From CBDAQD01 sp965275905 (lineage in GTDB: Bacteria > Pseudomonadota > Alphaproteobacteria > Rhizobiales > JAJFHC01), in contig CBDHYJ010000062.1 in NCBI GenBank assembly GCA_965275905.1, positions 1-64,000 on the forward strand: 64,000 nt of DNA, written 5' to 3'. The translations under genes were made by a program, and so were the position numbers. The notes under the pieces were generated by a model. It saw only the letters and a list, made by a program, of their open reading frames with translations, had not been told where the DNA came from and did not search any database. Numbering within the stretch: the first letter of the stretch is position 1; every line of letters starts with the position of its first letter. Below, piece by piece: positions 44,232 through 52,893 of this stretch.

Positions 44232-45209
44232 ATGCTCGAACTTCTTAGCGATCCACAATTCATGGTCACGGTCCTGGTCGGGATTGCGGTATTTGCGACC
44301 ATAATCACGTTCACGATGCCGTATCTGGAAGCGGACAGGCTTGATGCGCGGATCAAATACGTCGCAACAGAGCGGGCGGCCCTAAGGGCGCAGCAGCGCG
44401 AACGCCTGGGCCAGGAGAAGGGCGCCGGCTCGCTACGTGAACAGCAGGGCGGGTTCATTCAGGATGTTGTCAAGCAGCTGAACCTGCGCAAGCTGCTCGA
44501 GACCGGACAGACCCGGGATAAACTCCGGATGGCTGGTCTGCGTCGCGAAGCGCACGTCATGACCTACCTGTTCTTCAGGGCGATCCTGCCCTTCGTCATG
44601 TTCGGTGTCAGTTTCATCTATATCAAGCTGCTGGGCGGTTTTGGTCTTGCCACGCCGGCGATCCTCCTCGTCTCACTCGTTTTGGGATATATCGGCTTCT
44701 ATTTGCCGAACCTGTTCGTCACGAACCTGATTACGCGCCGGCAGGTGTCCATCAGGCTCGCATTCTCCGATGCGCTGGACTTGCTGCTCATCTGCGTCGA
44801 GTCCGGCATGTCGATCGAGGCCGCCATCGCGCGCGTCGCAGAGGAGGTCGGCAGTCAGTCGATCCCGCTTGCTGAAGAGTTGACTCTCACCGCAGCCGAA
44901 TTGTCCTATCTCCAGGAACGGCGGACGGCTTTTGAGAATATCGGCAAGCGGACCGGTCTGCCGATCGTGAAGGCGGTCGCGACAAGTCTTATTCAGGCCG
45001 AGCGATACGGTACTCCGGTGGGCACGGCCCTGCGCGTAATGGCCCAGGAGAATCGGGACAACCGGATGACCGAGGCAGAGAAGAAGGCTGCAGGGCTCCC
45101 GCCGAAGCTGACAGTCCCGATGATTGCCTTTTTCCTCCCGGTCCTGTTCGTGATTATTCTCGGACCGGCGGTGATGCAGTTCGGTGAAAGCCAGTTGTTT
45201 AATAAGTAG
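44232..45209 (+). CDS. tadC: Flp pilus inner-membrane platform protein TadC
   Basis: The ATG at 44232 gives 325 residues (a GTG lies one codon earlier). The architecture matches TadC: an N-terminal helix, a cytoplasmic basic linker, then the T2SSF domain with FSDALDLLLICVESGMSIEA and the paired C-terminal helices including MIAFFLPVLFVIILGPAVM. It is the last plus-strand gene of the tad operon and partners TadB. Confidence 0.92.
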   Translation: MLELLSDPQFMVTVLVGIAVFATIITFTMPYLEADRLDARIKYVATERAALRAQQRERLGQEKGAGSLREQQGGFIQDVVKQLNLRKLLETGQTRDKLRMAGLRREAHVMTYLFFRAILPFVMFGVSFIYIKLLGGFGLATPAILLVSLVLGYIGFYLPNLFVTNLITRRQVSIRLAFSDALDLLLICVESGMSIEAAIARVAEEVGSQSIPLAEELTLTAAELSYLQERRTAFENIGKRTGLPIVKAVATSLIQAERYGTPVGTALRVMAQENRDNRMTEAEKKAAGLPPKLTVPMIAFFLPVLFVIILGPAVMQFGESQLFNK

Positions 45210-45518
45210 AGCAAGAGCCGCTACGTGTTGGATCCGAGGCCGCCTGGCCTCAGGCACATCTGGCGGCTGTAATGCGGGAACGCGATCCGTTGGCATCGGC
45301 GCGCGCCAAGGGCGGCCGGTGGGTTCAGCACATCAAGTGCATTTCATCTCAGAAGCCGGAGCGGCTCTCTGCCCTTCGAGGCCTTCGCACCAACACGGCA
45401 CGTCTTCCGCACCATCGCGAATGAAGGTGGCGAGATCCGCCGCATGAGCAGGAAGCCAGCGGCCGAAGCGGCCTCGGTGAATTCCAGTTTCAGGTTTTTG
45501 GGGAAACCCCGCCGGCTC
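45210..45518. other. 309-base gap between tadC and tadD (converging genes)
   Basis: No gene is supported. Short open frames lack ribosome sites and family features. A small stem (GAGGCC / GGCCTC, 45236-45251) follows the tadC stop, without a T run. The gap is long for converging genes, but no remnant of a second tadD could be recognised. Confidence 0.6.
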
Positions 45519-46352
45519 TTAGCCGTGCGTCCGCGGTTTCTTTTTCTTGCCCTGCTTTTTGATCAGGTCCCAGGTGTTGCTCTGCGAGAGCATATTGCGG
45601 AGATATTGCATGTTGGACGCCACGAGGTTCGGTGGCAGATCCGTGCTCGCAAGCTTCTCGGCCTCTGAAAAGCGGCCCTGCAACCCTGTAACGAGCGCAA
45701 GGTTCTGCCGGACTTTCGTATTCTTCGGGGCTTTCGCAAGGGCTGTTTTCAGCGTCTTTTCGGCCTCCTTCAGATTGCCGCTAAGGGCATAGGACATGCC
45801 GAGATTGTTCATGATTGAAGCCCTCTTCGGATTCAGCTTGAGGGCGTACTGGTAGAATTTCTGAGCGCTCTTGTGATGGCCCATGCGGTCGAGCACGGTG
45901 CCGTGAATCGAATACAGCCGCCAGTCCGTTTTTCCGGATCCCTGGGCCTGCTTGAGAACCTGACTGGCCTCGGCAAGCCGGTTCATGCCGGCCAGTTGTT
46001 TGCCATAGGCGATCGCGATCTGCGTATTCTTGGGGTTCTTGGCCTGGGTCTGCTGCAGGACGCTCAGGGCGTGCCCGTGCGAGCCGATCGCTTGCAGTTG
46101 CTTGGCGTACCGAATGGCCACGGGCACGTTGGAGGGGTCCTTTTCCCAGCGCTTCGCGGCTTTCTGAGTTCCGCGGAGCGAGGCCTGTGTGCCGAGGCTT
46201 CCGGTAACATCCGGACTTCCCGACCCGAATAGGGAATTTTGCCGTGGCTGCGTGGTCTGGCAGGCGCTCAACGCGAATCCCGCGATCACGAGCAGCGATA
46301 CAGGTCCCAACCGAAATTTGGGCGTGGTACGCCTCACTCCACTCACAGACAT
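45519..46352 (-). CDS. tadD: TadD-like tetratricopeptide lipoprotein
   Basis: The 277-residue protein has a signal with lipobox ALSAC (Cys about residue 31) and then tandem TPR units, among them YSIHGTVLDRMGHHKSAQKF, RASIMNNLGMSYALSGNLKE and KVRQNLALVTGLQGRFSEAE. It ends with a basic tail (KKQGKKKKPRTHG). TadD is the pilotin-like outer-membrane lipoprotein needed for secretin multimerisation. Here it faces the rest of the operon on the minus strand and so has its own promoter. Confidence 0.9.
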   Translation of the reverse strand: MSVSGVRRTTPKFRLGPVSLLVIAGFALSACQTTQPRQNSLFGSGSPDVTGSLGTQASLRGTQKAAKRWEKDPSNVPVAIRYAKQLQAIGSHGHALSVLQQTQAKNPKNTQIAIAYGKQLAGMNRLAEASQVLKQAQGSGKTDWRLYSIHGTVLDRMGHHKSAQKFYQYALKLNPKRASIMNNLGMSYALSGNLKEAEKTLKTALAKAPKNTKVRQNLALVTGLQGRFSEAEKLASTDLPPNLVASNMQYLRNMLSQSNTWDLIKKQGKKKKPRTHG

Positions 46353-46451
46353 TTTGTGTGCTCCTCGAACACATTTACGAACGCACAGAGATCATGGAGC
46401 GAATTGCCCCCAAACCCTCGGCCATAATGGCGGCAACCGGTCAACAAAGAT

Positions 46452-46459
46452 TTAACCAT
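46452..46459 (+). promoter_or_regulatory. TTAACCAT element in the tadD/TAXI divergent gap
   Basis: This is the third copy of the candidate CtrA half-site around the tad locus, located about 100 bases upstream of tadD. Confidence 0.35.
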
Positions 46460-46541
46460 GACATTGAAATGCCCGAATTCCTCTCGCCCGGGTGATGCGA
46501 TGTCACGTTGATTTGCGACCGCGCCTACCTATACTGCGCCC

Positions 46542-47684
46542 ATGGCAAATGGCGGTCCCGATGGAAATCACAAGAAGCGGCCCAGGTTGGGTCGAACCGG
46601 GGCGGCTAACCTTGCGCGGGTGCGACGCACGGTCCTGCGAAACCGGCAACTGATTCCCCGTTATCTGCTTGTGGTCGGCGGGATACTCGGCGCCGTGGCC
46701 GCTTATCTATTTGCACAGGGGCCGTCGATCACGCCGGAGTCGGAAGCCGAGGCCAGGTTCTTCCAGATCAGCACCGCTTCGCCGGGTGGCACCTATTTCC
46801 CCATCGGCAAGACGCTGGCGTCGATTATCAGTCAGCCGCCGGGCGCGGAACCCTGTCAGGACGGCGGCCCGTGCGGTGTACCGGGACTTATTGCCGTCGC
46901 CAAGGCGTCCCGCGGCTCGATTGCCAACGTGCGCAATGTGAACTCCGGAAAAGTCGATTCCGCCCTTGCACAGGCCGACGTTGTCGCCTGGGCCTATGGC
47001 GGCGAACGCATGTTTGACCGCGAAGGTTTTGCAATCAATCTGCGCGCGATCGCGAGCCTGTACCCCGAAGCGGTTCAATTGGTTGCGACCAAGGGATCCG
47101 GCATCGAAAAAGTCGACGACCTGCGCGGCAAGCGGATATCGGTTGGCCGTCAGGGTTCGGGAACCCGCGCTGACGCCTTGTTGATTCTCAAGGCTTACGA
47201 CATCGAGCAGACCGATGTAACGATCGTCGAGGTTGATGCCCTCGAAGCATCCGACATGATCCTGAGGGGAGCGCTGGATGCGTTTTTCATCATAGCCGGA
47301 ACGCCGTCACTTGCGGTTTCGGATCTGATGGAAAGAGGCGATGTTCGACTTGTTCCGATCGATGGACCATCCTCGGAAAAACTCATGTCCGAGAATGGAT
47401 TCTTTGTCCGTCATATAATCGGACCGGGCACTTACCCGGAGACGGACGGCGTGAACACCGTCTCGGTTCGCGCTCTATGGGTAACGCATGCGGGCGTCAG
47501 CAAGAAGCTCGTGCGAAAAATGACGCATGCGCTGTGGAGCGAGGACAATCGCGTCGCGCTTGACCGGGGTCATCCCAAGGCGGTTGAGATTCAGTTGAGT
47601 ACGGCCCTGAAGGGCATACCGATACCCCTGCACAGGGGCGCCCGTGCGGCTTACCGCGAGTTGAAAGTCACCCTGCCGGATTGA
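46542..47684 (+). CDS. TAXI-family TRAP-type solute-binding protein, membrane-anchored
   Basis: The 380-residue protein has an uncleaved-looking N-terminal helix after a long basic stretch (PRYLLVVGGILGAVAAYLFA, about residues 40-60). Next comes the TAXI fold: FFQISTASPGGTYFPIGKTL, VANVRNVNSGKVDSALAQAD-like segments, and DDLRGKRISVGRQGSGTRAD. TAXI proteins normally feed a fused TRAP permease. None is present next to this gene, so it is an orphan component or a sensor. The ligand is unknown (glutamate-like or other anion in studied cases). Confidence 0.85.
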   Translation: MANGGPDGNHKKRPRLGRTGAANLARVRRTVLRNRQLIPRYLLVVGGILGAVAAYLFAQGPSITPESEAEARFFQISTASPGGTYFPIGKTLASIISQPPGAEPCQDGGPCGVPGLIAVAKASRGSIANVRNVNSGKVDSALAQADVVAWAYGGERMFDREGFAINLRAIASLYPEAVQLVATKGSGIEKVDDLRGKRISVGRQGSGTRADALLILKAYDIEQTDVTIVEVDALEASDMILRGALDAFFIIAGTPSLAVSDLMERGDVRLVPIDGPSSEKLMSENGFFVRHIIGPGTYPETDGVNTVSVRALWVTHAGVSKKLVRKMTHALWSEDNRVALDRGHPKAVEIQLSTALKGIPIPLHRGARAAYRELKVTLPD

Positions 47685-47694
47685 TGCCCCGACG

Positions 47695-48354
47695 TCAGCA
47701 GCGTTCCGCCAGCTCCTGTCTGGCGCTCTCGAACCAGGCCATCACGCTCGGGTGTGCGAGAATCGCGTCGCGATAGTCGGCGGCCGTGCCGTCGTCGCCG
47801 AAGTCTTCAAGCAAAATGCCGTAGGTCATGAAGCGGCTTGCTACAGGCGCAAACATGGCGTCGACGATGCCGAACGGCCCCAGAAGGTATGGTCCATCTC
47901 CTGCCGCGGCTCTGCATGTTCGCCAGATGTCGACGATGCGGCGGATGTCCTGGTCAAGGTTTTCGTCGACGGCAGGGCAGTCAAGGGTGCTGCAGCAGTC
48001 CATCGGCAGCGCTTCCCGCAGGTTCGGAAAACCGGAGTGCATCTCTGCCGCCGCCGCTCTCGCTAGTGCGCGCTGTCCGCGGTCTGCCGGCCAGAGTGCG
48101 CGGCCGGGCACCATTTCGTTCACGAACTCGGCGATCGCGAACGAGTCCCAGATCAGTCCCTCGCTCCACTTCAGTGCCGGTACCTTGCCTGACGGCGAAT
48201 GCGCAAGGATGTTCTCTCGCCTGCCGGGTTCGCGAAGCCGGACGTTGATCTCGTCGAACGGGATGCCCGCGTGGTGCAGCAGAAGCCACGGACGCATGCT
48301 CCACGAAGAATAGTTCTTGTCGCCGATAATGAGAGTGAGAGTCTTGTCGGTCAT
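47695..48354 (-). CDS. Glutathione S-transferase family protein
   Basis: The 219-residue protein has a thioredoxin-like N-terminal domain beginning LTLIIGDKNYSSWSMRPWLL, followed by a helical C-terminal domain. The segment NYSSWSMRPW places a Ser at the usual catalytic position of zeta/theta-type GSTs, and KVPALKW corresponds to the cis-proline glutathione-binding loop. The substrate is unknown. It converges on the TAXI gene with ten bases between stops. Confidence 0.88.
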   Translation of the reverse strand: MTDKTLTLIIGDKNYSSWSMRPWLLLHHAGIPFDEINVRLREPGRRENILAHSPSGKVPALKWSEGLIWDSFAIAEFVNEMVPGRALWPADRGQRALARAAAAEMHSGFPNLREALPMDCCSTLDCPAVDENLDQDIRRIVDIWRTCRAAAGDGPYLLGPFGIVDAMFAPVASRFMTYGILLEDFGDDGTAADYRDAILAHPSVMAWFESARQELAERC

Positions 48355-48470
48355 GGGTCATGCATCACTGAGAATCTGGAGGCCGAGGTTATATGCCGAT
48401 TGCGGTCCAATTTGCACCACATTAAGTTCGGCGGCGACAGACCGGGAGAATCTGCACAGGGGCGCTGCAA

Positions 48471-49862
48471 ATGAAAACGTCTAAGACCACAGGGAAAAAC
48501 CAGCTGTCGGATGTTGTCGGGATCCGATTTGTCAGGCCCGAAACACTGGAAGATTCCCTCTCCCGGCTTAACCCGGTGCAGCGAGCCTGGGCTGAAGCCA
48601 ATGGATTTGATGCGTCAGCCGGAAAGATCCAGACAATCCCGGACGACAATGGTCGGCTTGCCTGCGTCCTATTCGGCATCGGCAGGGCGTCTTCGACTCA
48701 CGCTGACCGTCTCGCTGCGGGAAAGCTGCCGACCGTGCTGCCGGAAGGAGCCTATGAATTCTCCGATACGATCGAAGACCCGGAAACGGCGACGCTGGCA
48801 TGGCATCTGGGCGCTTACCGCTACGACCGCTACCGCCAGAAGAAACAGAGTGAACGGGTATTGAGAATCCCGGAGGGCGTTGACGGCGCTCACATTGGCC
48901 GGATCAAGGACGGGGTCTATCTCGCGCGCGACCTCGTCAACACGCCGTCCAATGACATGGGGCCGGATGAACTGGAAAAGGCTGCCCGAAAGCTTGCCCA
49001 GGCGAACAAGGCCAAGGTTCAGGTGATAAAGGGCGACGCGCTCTTGACGAAGAATTTCCCTATGATCCACGCGGTCGGACGCGCAAGCACCCGCGCTCCG
49101 CGGCTGATTGACATGACCTGGGGGCGCAATGGCGACCCGCGGGTCACCCTCGTGGGCAAGGGCGTGTGCTTCGACACCGGCGGGCTCAACATCAAGCCGG
49201 GCGGTTCGATGGCTCTGATGAAGAAGGACATGGGTGGTGCGGCCAACGTTCTTGGCCTCGCTTCGATGATCATGTCGGCCAAGCTCCGCGTCCGGCTGAG
49301 GGTTCTGATTCCAGCCGTCGAGAACAGCATTTCCGGCTCGGCTTTTCGTCCCGGAGACGTGTTGGCGAGCCGAAAGGGACTGACCGTCGAGATCGGCAAC
49401 ACCGATGCCGAAGGGCGCCTTGTTCTCGCCGACGCACTGACGCTTGCTGACGAGGAAGATCCGGAACTGGTCGTCGATATGGCGACGCTGACCGGCGCGG
49501 CGCGCGTCGCCCTCGGCCCGGATCTGCCGCCGTTCTACACGGACGATGAGAACCTCGCAGCGGATCTGGCGGCAAAGGCGGATGAGGTTTGCGATCCGGT
49601 GTGGCGCATGCCGTTCTGGAATCCCTACGACGGTATGCTTGACAGCAAGATCGCCGACATCAACCACATCTCTGAAGGCGGAATGGCCGGTTCGATCACG
49701 GCCGCTCTGTTCTTGCGGCGGTTCGTCGCCACAGCCCGCTCATACGTGCATTTCGATATCTTCGCTTGGTCTCCGCGAGCGCGGCCCGGCAAGCCCTATG
49801 GTGGAGAAGCACAGGGTATCCGGGCCTTGTATGCCCTCATAGCTCACAGATACCGAACCTGA
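48471..49862 (+). CDS. M17-family leucyl aminopeptidase
   Basis: The 463-residue protein contains the M17 signatures: VTLVGKGVCFDTGGLNIKPG with the metal Asp, the catalytic Lys region MKKDMGGAANVLGLA, and NTDAEGRLVLADAL with the metal Glu. The N-terminal third is divergent, as in the PepA-like alphaproteobacterial group. It removes N-terminal residues from peptides in the cytoplasm. It lies directly upstream of the MarR/NlpC pair but is separated from it by an 86-base gap. Confidence 0.93.
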   Translation: MKTSKTTGKNQLSDVVGIRFVRPETLEDSLSRLNPVQRAWAEANGFDASAGKIQTIPDDNGRLACVLFGIGRASSTHADRLAAGKLPTVLPEGAYEFSDTIEDPETATLAWHLGAYRYDRYRQKKQSERVLRIPEGVDGAHIGRIKDGVYLARDLVNTPSNDMGPDELEKAARKLAQANKAKVQVIKGDALLTKNFPMIHAVGRASTRAPRLIDMTWGRNGDPRVTLVGKGVCFDTGGLNIKPGGSMALMKKDMGGAANVLGLASMIMSAKLRVRLRVLIPAVENSISGSAFRPGDVLASRKGLTVEIGNTDAEGRLVLADALTLADEEDPELVVDMATLTGAARVALGPDLPPFYTDDENLAADLAAKADEVCDPVWRMPFWNPYDGMLDSKIADINHISEGGMAGSITAALFLRRFVATARSYVHFDIFAWSPRARPGKPYGGEAQGIRALYALIAHRYRT

Positions 49863-49948
49863 TGCACTCCGCTTGCGCCCCGGCGTCGATCCGCTAAAAT
49901 AAAACGGTTCCGTAACGAAATTTATTCGATGGGGACTGGGGATTGGGC

Positions 49949-50299
49949 ATGGGCGTGGACCTGACCACGGCACAGGCTTTGCAGCTTTGGCACGACGTGT
50001 CTCTCGGACTTGTTCGGGACGATCATCCTGATCTGACCAGCCGTCAGATGACGATCCTGCTTACGGTCTATCTGGAGGCGCCGCCACATACCGTGCGGGG
50101 ACTCGCCGCCAAACTGAATGTGTCGAAGCCCGTCATCACGCGGGCTCTGGATGCCATGGGTCAGCAGGATCTGGTGAACCGGCGCCGCGACGAGAAGGAC
50201 CGCAGGAATGTCCTTGTTCAGCGCACGGTAACCGGTTCATTGTATCTCGAAAGTCTGTCGGAACTGGTCCGTCGTCGCGCAGCGGAGTTGTCATTTTGA
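49949..50299 (+). CDS. Short MarR-type winged-helix regulator
   Basis: ATG 49949 gives 116 residues. The winged HTH is clear (TVRGLAAKLNVSKPVITRAL with wing RRRDEKDRRNVLVQRTVTGS), but the outer dimerisation helices of full MarR proteins are short. It overlaps the NlpC/P60 gene by four bases, so the two are coupled. Control of cell-wall hydrolase expression is a reasonable inference. Confidence 0.82.
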   Translation: MGVDLTTAQALQLWHDVSLGLVRDDHPDLTSRQMTILLTVYLEAPPHTVRGLAAKLNVSKPVITRALDAMGQQDLVNRRRDEKDRRNVLVQRTVTGSLYLESLSELVRRRAAELSF

Positions 50300-51147
50300 A
50301 CGATCGCCCTGATCCCCGCCTGTTTCCGTATCGCCAGGATCTGGCGGCACGCGGGCTTGAGGATGTCGTGTCGGCGTCCCGGTATGTGGACGGGGTATTG
50401 CGGCAGGTCGCCGACGTGGCGGCGCCTGTGATGAAGTCGCCGTCTCATGACGCGCGCCTCGAAACCGAAGCGCTCTTCGGCGAAACCGTGACGGTTTACG
50501 AGACCGTTGACGGCTGGTCCTGGGGACAGGTCGGCACGGACAATTATGTTGGCTATCTGCCCGAGCAGGCCCTTGCGCCCGTCGCCTGGCAACAGTCTCA
50601 TTTTGTCTGCGTGCCGCGCACGTACATCTTCCCGGAGCCGGACATCAAGTCGGGACCGCCCCGGTTGATCAGCCTGATGGCGCAAGTCGGCGTTGAATCG
50701 GAAAGTGACGGTTTCTCGAAGCTTGCGGGCAGCGGCGGCTATGTGTGTTCCAAGCATCTGGCAACGATGGATGAACACCAAGAGGACTTTGTCCGCGTTG
50801 CGGAAGACCTGATCGGCACGCCCTATCTCTGGGGCGGTCGCCAGACGCTCGGCTTCGACTGCTCCGCACTGGTCCAGTTGTCGCTCGCCGCTTGCGGCGT
50901 GGACTGCCCCCGCGACAGTGACATGCAGGAAGCGGCACTTGGAACGGCCCTGGACACGACAAGGCCCGAGAACCTGCAGCGCGGCGACCTCGTGTTCTGG
51001 AAAGGGCATGTCGCAATCATGATCGACGCGGTCCGGATGATCCACTGCAACGCCCACCATATGCGGGTCTTCATCGAGGATGTTCGCGAAGCTGTCGACC
51101 GCATTGCCGCCACGGGCAGCCCCGTTACGTCGATCCGGAGACTTTAG
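50296..51147 (+). CDS. NlpC/P60 family peptidase with SH3-like domain
   Basis: The start is TTG at 50296, overlapping the MarR stop; an AGTTG context replaces a strong ribosome site, so coupling is likely. The 283-residue protein has a bacterial SH3-like region (about 50-125, EALFGETVTVYETVDGWSWG) and an NlpC/P60 domain with catalytic Cys in LGFDCSALVQL, His in KGHVAIMID and a third polar residue in MIHCNAH. The family cuts D-Glu-meso-DAP bonds in peptidoglycan peptides. No signal peptide is present, so it may act on recycled muropeptides. Confidence 0.9.
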   Translation: MNDRPDPRLFPYRQDLAARGLEDVVSASRYVDGVLRQVADVAAPVMKSPSHDARLETEALFGETVTVYETVDGWSWGQVGTDNYVGYLPEQALAPVAWQQSHFVCVPRTYIFPEPDIKSGPPRLISLMAQVGVESESDGFSKLAGSGGYVCSKHLATMDEHQEDFVRVAEDLIGTPYLWGGRQTLGFDCSALVQLSLAACGVDCPRDSDMQEAALGTALDTTRPENLQRGDLVFWKGHVAIMIDAVRMIHCNAHHMRVFIEDVREAVDRIAATGSPVTSIRRL

Positions 51148-51171
51148 CCAAGCGTTCGAATGCGTATGACC

Positions 51172-51633
51172 CTAATCCCGTTCGAAGGCATCATCGTCTG
51201 ACAGTCTTTCCTGAAGGATTTCGTTGAGGCTGATATCCGCGCGCTCGGTCAGTGAAACGTAGACGAACGACATCGTTTCCCGCTCCCTCACCATGTCGCC
51301 GGGATAGGGCATGTAGACCAGTTCTCGTGAACCGAATGCCGGTGATGCGGTGGCAATCTGCCAATTGGACTCTATGTGTGCGTCGACCAGGCGGAGCGTC
51401 AATCCGTCGGAACCCGGACGATGGAAGGGCACACCGGCGATCCGCAGATAGCTCGTCTTGTCCGCGGCTGCGCGAAAGCCGTCGATGAAACCCTCCATCA
51501 GCACTTTCAGTTCATCGTCACGGTCGCGGTCTGAGTCTTGATGGACATGAGAATGCAGGTGTCCGGCGCCGTCGTGATTGTGGCCCGGCCCATGATGATG
51601 GTGGCCCTCGCCGTTGTGGTTGTGGCTCTTCAT
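51172..51633 (-). CDS. Histidine-rich small protein of the guanidine operon, candidate nickel-handling protein
   Basis: ATG 51633 follows GAGGAAC and lies 10 bases after the ureohydrolase stop, so it is the last gene of that operon. The 153-residue protein opens with about 33 residues rich in histidine (for example EGHHHHGPGHNHDGAGHLH), like the metal-storing tails of HypB, UreE or SlyD. Next comes a domain of about 115 residues with IAGVPFHRPGSDGLTLRLVD and REREREL-type acidic/basic mixes (VYMPYPGDMVRERETMSFVY). No family was recognised. Because guanidine hydrolases of the GdmH type need nickel, a metal-delivery or storage role is a reasonable inference, not shown. Confidence 0.75.
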   Translation of the reverse strand: MKSHNHNGEGHHHHGPGHNHDGAGHLHSHVHQDSDRDRDDELKVLMEGFIDGFRAAADKTSYLRIAGVPFHRPGSDGLTLRLVDAHIESNWQIATASPAFGSRELVYMPYPGDMVRERETMSFVYVSLTERADISLNEILQERLSDDDAFERD

Positions 51634-51643
51634 GATCTGTTCC

Positions 51644-52879
51644 TCAAACATCCGGGCCGGCGGGGATTGTCACCGGCTGGTCGATTATGTCCCTGTGCGC
51701 GCCCATCTTCCCGTGAGAGACAAGCGTGCCGAGGACGTCGACGATGACACGGGTGGCCAGCAGAGCCGTGATATCGGAACAATCGTAAGGTGGCGAAACC
51801 TCGACAACTTCCAGACCGCAAATGCCCTCCTTGGCAACCAGAGAAACCAGTTCCAGTGCCTCTCTCGGCAGGAATCCGCCCGGCTCCGGCCATCCCGTAC
51901 CGGGCACGAACCCGCAATCGACACTGTCAATGTCGAATGAGATGTAAACCGCATCCGCATCGTGCCATGCCAGTTCAAGCGCGCGGGCAGCGGTCTCCGC
52001 CAGGCCGAGTTCCTCGACGTCGCGCATTGTGAAGATATTGGTATTGCGGCGGCGCGCTTCCTCAACCCCCTCCCTCGGCACCTGCCAGCCGCCGATGCCG
52101 ACCTGCACGAGATTTACCGCCGGGACGTTCGCCAGATCGGTGGCGTGGAACCACGGCGTTGTGTGCATTCGCTCGTCGAGGTCCTTTTCCTGTATGTCGA
52201 TATGACGGTCGAAATGCACGATGCCGATCCGCTTCGAGGTGCATTGAGCGATCCCGCGAACGCACGGGAACCCGATGGAGTGATCACCGCCAATCATGAC
52301 CGGCAATGCACCGGATGAAGCGACGTGGCTGACGGCGCGCGTGATCTGATCGAACGTCTTCTCGATATTGGCCGGGATGGTGAAGACGTCGCCGACATCA
52401 CAGAGCGTCATCTGTTCACGCAAGTCCACGCCCATCTCATAGTTGTAGGGTGTGTAGAGTGCCGAGATCTTGCGAACGCCCTGCGGGCCGAAGCGTGTCC
52501 CCGGTCGGTAGGTTGTTCCGCCGTCGAACGGAATTCCGATGATCGCTGCGTCGTACGCACCGACCGCCTGCGCATCTTCCACGTAAGGTGCCTTCAGGAA
52601 TGTGTTAATGCCGGCATAATGAGGCAGTTCGCCCCGGGCGAATGTCGGGATCGACTTGTCCTCCAGACTGTCGGCACCGGTCAGCCCCATTCGCAATGCC
52701 CACTGCTTTTCTTTTTCCCAGGCGGCGGACGGCAGGGTCCCTTCTTTCTCGGCGGCCTTCCAGCCGCGCAACTGCAGCTTGTCGAAGTCGGGATGGTGGC
52801 GGCGCTCCGGCGGTGTCCGTGTTACGGCACCGGCAATTCGCAGCGTTCTTGTTGGTTGGCAAAACATTCGATCCGGCAT
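51644..52879 (-). CDS. gdmH: Ureohydrolase, guanidine-hydrolase (GdmH)-like
   Basis: The 411-residue protein is longer than agmatinase (about 300) because of an N-terminal extension like that of cyanobacterial guanidine hydrolase (segments GTLPSAAWEKEKQWALRMGL and ARGELPHYAGINTF). The two-metal site is seen in IGGDHSIGFP, the D-x-H-x-D motif HFDRHIDIQ, and DIDSVDCGFVPGTGWPEPGG. It would split guanidine to ammonia and urea in the cytoplasm. The start has GAGGAA eight bases upstream. The guanidine-I riboswitch at the head of the operon supports guanidine over agmatine or arginine. Older annotation might call it agmatinase or SpeB. Confidence 0.87.
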   Translation of the reverse strand: MPDRMFCQPTRTLRIAGAVTRTPPERRHHPDFDKLQLRGWKAAEKEGTLPSAAWEKEKQWALRMGLTGADSLEDKSIPTFARGELPHYAGINTFLKAPYVEDAQAVGAYDAAIIGIPFDGGTTYRPGTRFGPQGVRKISALYTPYNYEMGVDLREQMTLCDVGDVFTIPANIEKTFDQITRAVSHVASSGALPVMIGGDHSIGFPCVRGIAQCTSKRIGIVHFDRHIDIQEKDLDERMHTTPWFHATDLANVPAVNLVQVGIGGWQVPREGVEEARRRNTNIFTMRDVEELGLAETAARALELAWHDADAVYISFDIDSVDCGFVPGTGWPEPGGFLPREALELVSLVAKEGICGLEVVEVSPPYDCSDITALLATRVIVDVLGTLVSHGKMGAHRDIIDQPVTIPAGPDV

Positions 52880-52893
52880 TTCTGTTTCCTCGA

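Noticed and set aside
45184..45447. Plus-strand frame in the tadC-tadD gap as a possible tadD remnant
   Set aside because: No TPR-like periodicity or lipobox could be seen in any frame.
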